Origin: Isoetes taiwanensis
Lineage: Eukaryota > Streptophyta > Lycopodiopsida > Isoetales > Isoetaceae
NCBI GenBank assembly: GCA_021234155.1
Contig: JAJEKV010000003.1
Span: 30,487,166 to 30,551,165 of the forward strand
Length of the DNA stretch: 64,000 nucleotides
Direction of reading: 5' to 3'
Position 1 is the stretch's first letter, and every line of letters starts with the position of its first letter. The notes beneath the pieces were generated by a model. It saw only the letters and a program-made list of their open reading frames with translations. It had not been told where the DNA came from and did no database searches. Made by a program: the position numbers and the translations under genes. Below are positions 55,522 to 64,000 of the stretch, one piece after another.

Positions 55522-56338
55522 AGGAAGGAAGGAAGGAAGGAAGTTTATTTTAACGTCCACGGAGGCCAGAGGCCTATGAGACGGCACAGAACAGGCAAAA
55601 AAGCCAAAAACCCCAACACCAAAAACAAACAATGTAACTGTACAGTAGAACCCTACTACCGGGATGAAAAAACCCCCACTTGGGAGGAAAAACCCTAACA
55701 GTAGGCTCTCAAATACCATGCCCCAGAAGAGCAAGTCTGACGGCCGAAATCTGCAGGATGTAAGCTCCCAGTCGCGCTACCATAGGTGATGCGAGTAACT
55801 GATGTAGCGGTGTGTCAGAGCATCTAAGATCAGTGTGCACTGCTCGGACATGGGCATATGCTGGGCACCGCTAGAGGGCATGGTGCTCATCCTCTATCAC
55901 GTGCATCTCACAACACTGACATATCCTCTCCTCCCTGGGGATCCCGTGCCCGCCATTCACCCCCCAGCGACCTGTCTCAATTCTGAGGTAATGGGAACCC
56001 GTCCTTATGGCGGCAATAGCTCTCCGTTTCTTCACAGAGATGTGTGCTTTCAAGTACCGATGGGGTCCATGCTCAAGGCTGGGATTAATCTGAGCGTGAT
56101 AGTGCTCTGTCTTGGGCTTTGCAAGAGTAGAGGCATCCCACAGAGTGGCAGCATAGCCCGCATCCAATTGCCCATTCTGCGCATCAGAATCTGCCAGTGC
56201 CACCATCTGTTGGTAATCCATAGACCACCTCCTAAACCATCCCTTACAGTGCTCGTGCCATACCCTCTTCAGCCGCTGGGGGCCCTGCGTTAACAACACG
56301 GCCTGTGGGGGCAAGCGATGCTCATCCATCCCATCCAC
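55522..56338 (-). mobile_element. 5'-truncated LINE fragment inside copia RNase H
   Basis: The minus strand (56338-55871) reads the C-terminal end of a LINE reverse-transcriptase protein: RRAIAAIRTGSHYLRIETGR followed by IPREERICQCCEMHVIEDEHH, the Cys/His zinc motif typical of this position. The 3' end is CCGTGGACGTTAAAATAAA followed by (CTTC)n (55517-55548 on the plus strand as GGAA repeats) and no poly(A). The fragment is truncated at its 5' side as most LINE copies are. An imperfect duplication (CTTCATAAGGAAG against ACCTTATGGAAG) may be the target site. Confidence 0.75.
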
Positions 56339-56525
56339 CTTATGGAAGCAAGTAAGATGGTGAAGAAAGGAAACATTTGCTTGAAATATATTTCCACAGA
56401 ACTACAGTTAGCAGATGTGCTTACAAAAGCTTTATCAAGTAGAAGATTCAAAGTGATCACTGAATTGTTAGGATTGCAGAAGTCTATATCTACAGAAGAA
56501 ACGAATATTACATGAAGGAGGGATA
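56339..56525 (+). pseudogene. copia RNase H 3' end and polypurine tract
   Basis: It reads MEASKMVKKGNICLKYISTE then LQLADVLTKALSS, the usual end of copia RNase H, continuing the segment cut at 55521. The purine-rich GAAGGAGGGATA at 56514-56525 lies directly before the second LTR, as a polypurine tract should. Confidence 0.85.
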
Positions 56526-57062
56526 TGAGAATTATACAGGAAACATGCACAGGAATTACAGCTAGTTCAAGGTGCACTGGCCAAGATTCATGTAATATTC
56601 TGTGTTTAAGAGGCAACTTACTATCTTAGAGCTAGACTAGCTATTCAAATAAACATATGACATGACTATATCTAGGGATGACGGTTCAATAGAAATTGGA
56701 CATATACAATAGTGATGAAAATAGAAACCGTCATAACCGACGGATTCAGCAGATAAGAGAGAGGACATTGTGGATGCACGGTGAGCTGGCCTAAGATCGG
56801 AAACAGGAGAATGGACTAGGAGATTGATCGTTAGTGATTGAGAGGTGGATACTAAGGTCGAAAATATGTCATCATGGTGAAACGAAGTTGCTGTAGTAGC
56901 CGGATATGTGAATATTAAATTCTGACCATTGTTGCAATATTGAATGAATAGCTTATCTGTGTTCAGTTGAAATATTGTCTACTTGGTGTATTTTCTGGAT
57001 CATTGGAGCAAACGTGACTAAGTGCATAATATTAGATTATTGTGCAAATTGGATTTCTTTCA
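56526..57062 (+). repeat. copia second LTR
   Basis: It is 537 bp and nearly identical to the first LTR. It has an extra ~10 bp near 56886 (AAGTTGCTGT). It is followed by a second TGGTATCAGAGC at 57065-57076. Confidence 0.9.
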
Positions 57063-57090
57063 TCTGGTATCAGAGCAAGGGTGATCCAGG

Positions 57091-57944
57091 ATGTCTAGTA
57101 GGTTTGGAGCATCTCTGTTGAGTGCTATTGAGGTGTATACAGGAGGAGCTGGCTTCCAAGTGTGGAAGGAGAAAATAAAATATGTGTTAGAAGTGGAGGA
57201 TCTGTGGTACCTAGTAGATGGAGATGGGAATGGAGTAGTAGCTGCAGCAAGCTCAGTTGCAGAAGGAAGTGATAGCAGCACTGGTGCAGCTGCTGGAGGT
57301 ACAAATGAAGGAGTCATTGCAACCATTAGCTACTGGTGTTCTTGGTGGGAACGAGAAAAAGCTAAGATTAAAGAAGCACAAGGCATTATCTGCAGCAAAG
57401 TGGGCTCTTCAATTCTCTTAAAATTAAGAGGTATGTCACCTAAGCAAATGTGGCAATATATGCTTAAGAATTTTGAAGCTAAAACATCATCACAATTAGA
57501 CGTACTGGATAAAGAGCTGAAGAAACTAAGATACAATGAAAATGAGGATATAACAGAGTTTTTTCAGAAACTAGACAATATAGTTGCAGACATGGAGGGA
57601 GCAGGCGTAATGATTACAATGGAAAGTCAAGTACTGGCAGTCTCTCGAGCTTTTGCAAGGTATGAACACTTGTCCACATTAGTAAGAAACATAGCAAGAA
57701 TAAGAGAAGAAATTTGAAAAAATGGTCAGAACTGAACTTGCACAAAAACGGATGCTAGATGATGAGAATGAGCATGCCTCTGAGATTTTATATTCTGGAA
57801 AGAACAAAGGAAAAGATGAAGGATCAAACAGAATTGGACCATGCTATAACTGCAATCAGTTTGGACACTTGAAAGCAAATTGTAATAAGCCTCAAAGAGA
57901 CAATAACTGCTTCAATTGCGGAGGCAGAGGACATATGGCAGCCA
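57091..57944 (+). pseudogene. second copia gag, truncated
   Basis: It starts MSSRFGASLLSAIEVYTGGA, here without the frameshift that damages the first gag. It differs at about 57340 (a cluster of changes in the ISYWCSWWE region) and has a frameshift with stop near 57714. It continues with one full zinc knuckle and the first part of the second (CFNCGGRGHMAA) and ends at 57944, immediately before the target duplication. Confidence 0.85.
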
Positions 57945-57949
57945 CGTTC

Positions 57950-59260
57950 ACCTTCGACTTGTTCACCTTCGACTTGTGGGGCATAGATTGAGACATGTAT
58001 CTCACAAAGCTCTCGAAGACTGCAATGGCCTTGAGAGTATTTGCTCTAGGTTTCAAAGTGAGTGCATTGCCATGTTGGAACAAACTGTGCCCTTTTCTAA
58101 CCTGCTCCCAGTATCTGTAGAATGAAGACTTGCTCACCCCAAGAATCCATCTCAATGCTCTCATACATACCTTCATGCCCCTCAATTGATATAGTAGCCA
58201 TCCTGTCTTTTCATCATAGCTGGAATTCCTACACAAGGAGTAGATGAATTTAATCCTATCTTTATGAAGCTGTCCAATGTATTGGGATCTTATCTGCATG
58301 AAGTCATCCACACTGTACTGCACTGTGCAATCTAGGTTGCAACACTCTTGTCCCCTAATTGCCTCTAGGTTTTCTTTGGTTGGGGCCATACTTTCCATCC
58401 TTTCTAAATATTTGTCACTTCTAGGCCTCTTGGGCACCCTTGGCTACCTTTTATGAAAAACATAGCGTCTCTTCCTTGTGATCAAAGGATGCTCATCGAC
58501 CACCAAATCTTCCACATGGCCTTGGGTGGGCCTTGGGGTATGTAGTTCAGTAGGGCATTCCAGACTATCACCATTCTTGTGTGTAATATATCTAATTGGC
58601 CATCTCAACTGAGTTTGGGACTCCAACAACCCAGAGCACACAATGCAATCACTAGAGCTTCCCTGGGACATGATTGTATCAACTTGGATAAGAAGCTTCA
58701 CAATGCCAACTCCAAGTTGATCATCTCCCAGCCTTTCATCATTCACACTATCAGTGTTGTATCCGTACGGGTACGGTAACTTTCAAGTACTTAGCATACC
58801 GTACCAGAGGTACGGTACGTACGGAATAAAAAATGCATTGTTTTTGTGTCAAATTTTGGTAGTTTTCAACACAAGTACGGTAAGTATTTTATAGGTACGG
58901 TACGTATTTTATAGGTATTTTAAAAGTATTGTAAGTATTTTATAAGTATTTTATAGGTACGGTACGTATTTTAGAGGTACGGTAACAACACTTTTTAACG
59001 TACTTGTTTTTTTTTTCGGTACGTTAAAAACTTAGAGGTACGTTACGAGGTATAATACATAAAATACTTACAGTACCGTACAGGTACGGTAAGTACGTAA
59101 CAACACTGCACACTATCAAAAGGATCAACTGCAGTTATGATGCCCTCTGCAAATACCGTCTCGTTGCAAGGGTGCAACAACAAGCAACCCATCTTCCTCC
59201 ATTGGAGCCTAGGGCAATGTCCTGTGCTGGGCTTCCTTGGCTCCATTTTGCTCATCTCAC
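57950..59260 (-). pseudogene. DUF7869-like protein copy B, N-terminal part
   Basis: Minus-strand frames 59306-59110, 58746-58444 and 58437-57960 correspond to 7560-8490 of copy A. They contain HPCNETVFAEGIITAVDPFD, SQGSSSDCIVCSGLLES, WPIRYITHKNGDS, then MESMAPTKENLEAIRGQECC and WILGVSKSSFYRYW. The region around 58310, which is scrambled in copy A, reads through here. A short duplication (SKVN repeated) lies beside the copia target site. The hAT MITE cuts the frame after DPFDS. Confidence 0.7.
58752..59108. mobile_element. hAT-type MITE with GTACGG repeats, 357 bp
   Basis: The ends are CAGTGTTGT and ACAACACTG (perfect 9-bp inverted repeat), with the perfect 8-bp target duplication CACACTAT at 58744-58751 and 59109-59116. 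The empty site is visible in copy A at about 7713. The interior is an irregular array of GGTACGGTA(CGTA) and GTATTTTATAG words. There is no coding sequence. Terminal sequence and duplication length fit the hAT superfamily. Confidence 0.8.
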
Positions 59261-59869
59261 ATGCTCCCTGAATGAAAGAGCACACATTAAAACCATATAC
59301 AACCATATATGAAAGAGCACTATAGCCATATAACCATTAGAAACCATATAACCATTAAAAACCATTGAAATCTTGGCTAACATTAACCATTAAGAAGCAT
59401 TAAAACATTATAACCTTATAACCATTAAAAACATTAAAACATTTAACATTAAAACATTTAACATTAACCATTAAAAAGCATTAAAACATTATAACCATTA
59501 AAACATAGGGTTCCCCGAATTCATGACTGTGCTGACGTGGCCCTTCGTCAGCGACATCTGACATGGCCACGTCAGCAATCCAGGTCACGGATGGTATGCC
59601 ACACACGTGACTCTATGAGTATCATAAATGCCACTTTTTCGAGGTTCGAGGGTGCAGCCAGAAATAACTGCACCCTCTTCCTCTTCTCCCGCGACCCCTA
59701 TTCCTTCTATTCCTCTTTCTCTTCCCCTGTTCCGACTCCGGCATCCGCCTGTTCCCCTGTTCCGCCTTGGCGATCGATCGACTCCCGCATTTCCGAAGCA
59801 ATCTTATGACTGCAGCGTGGTCGACGGATTGCGACGCATCCAGCGACGACGTTTTGGCTCAATTTGAGT

Positions 59870-60990
59870 TAGCCAGCAGAAAGTATATCCTAAAACAAAG
59901 TTGTGTATTAAACGGGAGCAAATCATCGAAACGAGAGCGAAAGGAATATTCCTCAAAGATTCCTTTTTTTTTTACAAAAAAGGGGTAAAATGAGGTTAAA
60001 AAAAAAAAGATGCATGAAATTCTATTTTGACCCCCCCAAAAGTGACTAATTTTTTTGTGCAACGAAAGAATTGACTTTTTTAAAGTGTCATTTTTCTTAG
60101 CAAATAGAATGTTGTTGAAGTATATTTTACGAGAGAAACCCTAATTTCAGAGGATAAAATATTTAACAAAAAATTGAAGTTAGTCCGTAACTGAAACTGT
60201 AGTATTCTCAAAATTTGAAGATAGAATCTTCATATTCACATGCAAAATTTACAGTCTTTTTCTAAGACTCAGTTATGTGCAAAAGTATGAAACCATCATT
60301 CATTTAAATTGGGATTATGTCTGTTCCAAAAGCGCGCCAGTTTGGCCCTATAAAAGCCAAATATTGTTGTTTTTACATTAAACCAATTCACCAAAAATCT
60401 CACTCAAAAACACTTGTTGACTAGTCTAATTTAAATTATGCCATAAAAAGGAGACTTATTCATGCATTATTGAGATATTTCTCTGAGGTAGAATAATGGA
60501 GAATAGCTATTGTTTTTCATGTTTTATCTTCTAATATAATTTATAGGACATGCAAATAGCGTCAATATACATGTAATATATATTTAGCAACATTAAAAGT
60601 TAACCCAATATCCAGCGTTTGAAGACAGAATCAAGACAAACACAATACACCTTATAGTTGATATTCAACACAATTATTCAAAAATACACTCTCATTAATT
60701 TGCAAAGGGCCTACGAACAACAAAAAAATGAGGTACGTAAACATTTACTTTTTGATTTATAAAAACATATATGTAAATAAAATCATGCTTTACAGTTTAC
60801 ACGCTTTAAACTTTAGAATGTAAAAACATGGAAAACGCGCTTGGCGCGATTTAGCTTGGATGATTGAAGGTCCAAAAGTTTAAGTTTCGCAGTAAATATT
60901 AATCCATCTTTCATCCTCTTCTTTGAGAATGATAGAGCCCATGCATATATCGAAAAGATCTATCCCCTTCAGCAGCATCTATTCTCATCC
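59870..60990. other. gene-free AT-rich stretch
   Basis: Strongly AT-rich, with several homopolymer runs near 59965-60055. No gene, repeat or RNA is supported. Confidence 0.4.
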
Positions 60991-60999
60991 CATGTGCTC

Positions 61000-63900
61000 A
61001 AAAGGCAAATCGGGGTCGAGAAGAACCGTATCACATGCTTGGAGACCCGCACGCTGCATGTGGAAGATGGCCTTGGCCTTGCACACTTCGAAAGGCTAAA
61101 GAAAGCCGTGCAGAGGTCACGACATGCGGGCCGCCAGACTCAGGTTCATCACTCGACACCATGACACAGAGAGGGAGCTGCAAACGCAGAGACGATGGTC
61201 ACGTTGTCCCCGGCTTCGGTCAGAGGTAGAGGCAGCCACCACCATGGCACGGGGAGCACAGCCGCTCTTGCGCATGTGCATACCCAGGATCTTCTTCAGA
61301 GTAAGATCGGAACAGCAAGCCCGCCCCGACGCCTGTAGGCGGGGCTCGAGCACGCCTCGCTACTCGCAGCCTGAGCTCCGGGGGTTGCGCAACCGCCCAT
61401 CCACGGCAGAGCCGGCTGGTCTCCCCTACCGAGGTTCATAGTCACCGCAGCAGCAGTGTGAGATGGCTAAGCAAAGAAGAAGCTCGCAAAACTGTCCTCC
61501 AAACTTCCTGCGGGGCCGAACGCGGCTCGGAACCGCTATCCGCCCGGCCTCACGGCAGCCGCCCCCATGCTTCTTTGCCCGCTCTCCAGCCACTCCACGC
61601 CATCCCGGCCACACTCAAGTCACTCCCGCCATCCAGCCACCACCACCACCCCCAAAGAGGACCCGGCCCGCCCACCTTGGACCCCTTGAGCCTTGAGAAC
61701 TCGAGGCGCGGCGGAGAGGCCACAACTGGTAGTTCGAGGCATGCGGAAACGGTGGGGAGAGTCTCGCCCACCACATCCGAACACACATTCTCGATCGGAT
61801 GACATTCCGGGGCGATTCACATTTCTCGAGCAGCGGCATGGGGCCGGCGCCGGGCGTGACCGCATTGTCACATTCACGGTTGCGGATGCCGGGTGCGTGA
61901 TGCCATATTGTGCGAGGGGGCGGATGTTGAAGGGGACATCCACATCGTGGGACGGGACCTCACACCCATTGCAGCGGGAGGCACGAGGCGGGAGCTTGTC
62001 GGGTACCGGAGGCATTCGCCACCAGGGGGGTGCCGCAGGATTGGTTCGAGGCAGGATGCACATTTTCCGACAGCCTGCTACTGCTGCAGACCCCGCAGCC
62101 CCAACCACAGCTGCACGCGGCCCATACCTTCTACTACCACGGCCCCCTTCTCTGCTCCCTACTCCTGCCCCTCATGGCCCACGCCCCTCGGCCACATCTT
62201 TGCCTCCGCTCCATCTACTTCTCACTCAGCCTCTGCTTCCCGTCCTCCCCCCGCGACTCAGGCTGCGCATACCATCCCTGCTGACAAATAGGAATTGTGC
62301 CTCCGGGTGGTCTCATGGAATTGTCGAGGCTTCCCTTGGCGAGATGGGGACGATCCCGAACTTCCGTGGCGGCGGTATGGATCTCATCTTCCTCATGGAG
62401 ACATGGGAGCATCTTGGAGCCTAAGGCTACCGATTTGCGAGTTACCAACATTTCTCGGTCTTCAAACACCATGCGGTGACGCCGGGTCATGGGGGTGGCT
62501 TGCTACTACGGACAACCTTGGCACATCGGTTACCCTCCAGAACACGACGTGGAACACAACCGGTACTTTCGGGTTCGTGTGCATAATACCAGTGGCAACC
62601 CTCTTTTTCTGGCCGCCTGTTATTTCCCTCACGCAGACAGCACCTTCTATCGCAGCCACCCCGATGCGGATAGGATGGACCCGTATGTCGATCTATATGA
62701 TGACATACAGCAGCATCAGCAGTTGGGTAGGGTCGTCCTTCTTGGAGATTTCAATGCACGGACAGGAGTAGAGCAGCCCATGCGACTTGACCCCCTCGCT
62801 GACGATGTCCTGCAGCTACGCCCCGCAGAAGTAGCCTCGCCACGCGGGTCGGATGACAGCCAGGTCACCGCTTTGGCGCACAGTTGCTCTGCTATGTGGC
62901 ATTTTTGAATTGATAATTTGCAATGGCCTTTCACAGTGGCCCGATTTCGCAAGTGCACATGCGATTGGGACAATCGGGGAGGGTCTAGTGTGGTGGACTA
63001 TGTGCTTGTAGCCGCGCAAGATATGCATCTCATGGTCGTTTCCGGGTGGGCACGAGACGATGGGATGAGGAGGTCGACTCAGATCACCTCCCACTTTATT
63101 TGGACCTGGTTTGGCGAGCCGCCAGAACCCCCACTATGCGGCCCTTCGCCGTCCTCAGTTGAGACTCGATTATGAGCAGGCAGAGGACTACGCCGAGATG
63201 CTCATGGACGCCCTCCCAGTAATTCTCTGAGACCTCCACACTAGAGCGTGAGGAGATGGTAGCCGACTTCGCTATTACGGGATGCGTGGACAGTGCTGGC
63301 GGACCCCCAGCGCCGTGGTCGGTCAAGAGCAACATTCCAGCGAATCGATGGTTTGATGCGGATTGAAAAAGAAGCATAGCGGCAGCTGGTCACATCGATC
63401 CAGTGCCGCTTGCGAGGCCACCACGCATACGCGCCATCCCCGAAGGACACAAAGGCGCTGCACCTTGCCGGGCATGGGGGAGATGTTCGGCCCGGCTGGA
63501 CACTCATCCTCGAACCTTTTGGCGCAGAGTGCCGAAGGCCAGCCCAGCCCTCATGGGGACATCACACCGGGCGGTGGGAGCAGTACTTGCAGCGGCTCTA
63601 TGACCCGCCAGGGGGCAGCGTGCGCCCATACCCCCCGGGATGGCCCCATTGGTTCTCGTGGGCGAGGATGTTGAGGAGGGCCCGCAACGGCTAGCTAATG
63701 GGAAGGCGGTGACCTCGATGGTATGCGTGCCGAAGTTACTCAAGTGGGCGTGGCAGCTTGTTGTGCCGGTCCTCACTACCCCGTTCAACGAGCATTGCGG
63801 GGAGGGTTTCCCGACAATGGACCCAAGCAGGGTTGTTCCCATTCACAAGGCGAGGCGACCCACACCGTCCGCCAATTGGACGATCATGGTCGGTTCGGTA

Positions 63901-64000
63901 TTTGCCAAACCGCTATCTGGCATTCTCGAAAGCAAGATTGACCGGGCGGAGGCAGCGGATGTGCGAGCCCTCACACAGCGGGCTTTCGACCCGCCACTCA
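61000..64000 (+). mobile_element. LINE, broken, running off the window
   Basis: Base composition switches to GC-rich at about 61000. The first 1.3 kb has many overlapping open frames without a recognisable ORF1 motif. The endonuclease starts near 62295 with LRVVSWNCRG, then in other frames MDLIFLMETWEHLG and YQHFSVFKHH. 62489-62908 is open and contains the hallmark GRVVLLGDFNARTG. 62918-63175 has SSVVDYVLVAAQDMHL. These are conserved pieces of the AP-type endonuclease of plant LINEs. Near 63830-64000 VPIHKARRPTPSANWTIMVG and KPLSGILESKIDRAEA mark the start of reverse transcriptase, cut by the window edge. Frame changes show it is dead. Confidence 0.75.

Larger units (their letters stand above)
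50883..57944 (+). mobile_element. Ty1-copia insertion: LTR, interior, LTR, truncated gag
   Basis: LTRs lie at 50883-51409 and 56526-57062 and differ by only a few bases plus one ~10-bp indel, so insertion was recent. After the second LTR comes a second primer-binding site and gag start that ends abruptly at 57944 in GGCAGCCA. The 5-bp duplication CGTTC lies at 50878-50882 and 57945-57949, so the whole block, including the truncated second interior, appears to have entered as one insertion. A LINE fragment sits in the RNase H region. Confidence 0.85.
41385..59850 (-). mobile_element. DUF7869-like element, copy B, broken by nested insertions
   Basis: This is an inverted copy of 6985-10655. Its pieces are 41385-43309, 50630-50877, 57950-58751 and 59109-59850. 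Between them lie two unclassified elements (43310-50629), a Ty1-copia insertion (50883-57944) and a hAT MITE (58752-59108). Every junction has a perfect short target duplication, and copy A shows the corresponding uninterrupted sequence. Without the insertions, copy B is about 4 kb. Confidence 0.75.

Noticed and set aside
59537..59809. 90-codon plus-strand frame
   Set aside because: It falls in the 5' non-coding part of DUF7869 copy B, and the matching region of copy A has no equivalent frame.
61458..62291. Several overlapping 80-240-codon frames on both strands
   Set aside because: High GC content leaves stops rare; none has a recognisable LINE ORF1 motif, so no CDS is claimed.

Overview
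The window looks like transposon-dense land-plant nuclear DNA. The reasons are a spliced plant-type B3-domain gene, plant Ty1-copia and Ty3-gypsy retroelements with introns and TATA boxes nearby, and CACTA-, hAT- and LINE-type insertions. I see no operons, rRNA or CRISPR. Which plant cannot be decided from sequence alone; a large-genome seed-free plant such as a fern or lycophyte is possible but is only a guess.

Layout. 1-5 kb: decayed fragments, including one exon that resembles the DUF8039 domain of plant transposon proteins, and a basic hypothetical reading frame on the minus strand. 2.5-2.7 and 4.9-6.3 kb: an unusual palindrome/hairpin field, with 14 copies of a near-perfect palindrome around TCTCGACTCGCGAGTCGAGA and five larger hairpins whose stems show compensatory changes. 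7-10.7 kb: copy A of a DUF7869-like, presumably transposase-derived element, with stops and frameshifts. 11-15 kb: repeats and AT-rich DNA. 15.1-16.3 kb: the only intact-looking host gene, a three-exon B3-domain protein. 17.7-30 kb: a Ty3-gypsy element (LTR, gag, pol, LTR, extra gag) whose gag is split by a 6.16-kb CACTA-like element (TIR CACAAGG, 3-bp target duplication GGA). That insert carries intron-containing host gene fragments, a hAT MITE and a LINE tail. 30.3-36 kb: a 1.6-kb LTR in minus orientation with its polypurine tract, then a decayed interior. 36.7-38.1 kb: a decayed Ty1-copia. 38.3-39.6 kb: a 57-bp tandem repeat and a MITE.

41.4-59.9 kb is copy B of the DUF7869-like element, on the minus strand and broken into three pieces. 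Two adjacent members of one unclassified family (43310-44495 and 44501-50629) sit in it, separated and flanked by the same 5-bp duplication CATTC. A young Ty1-copia insertion (50883-57944, duplication CGTTC) with a LINE inside its RNase H region has also landed in it, as has a 357-bp hAT MITE (58752-59108, 8-bp duplication CACACTAT). Copy A shows the empty site for each of these. From about 61 kb to the end the DNA turns GC-rich and holds a broken LINE with an endonuclease domain and the start of a reverse transcriptase.

Most genes here are mobile-element proteins and most are broken, so the biology is mainly a stratigraphy of nested insertions. The points most worth a second look are the covarying hairpin field, the heat-shock-element-like array in the gypsy LTR, the gene-carrying CACTA-like element, the pair of unclassified elements sharing one target site, and the LTR-interior-LTR-truncated gag insertion with perfect target duplication.
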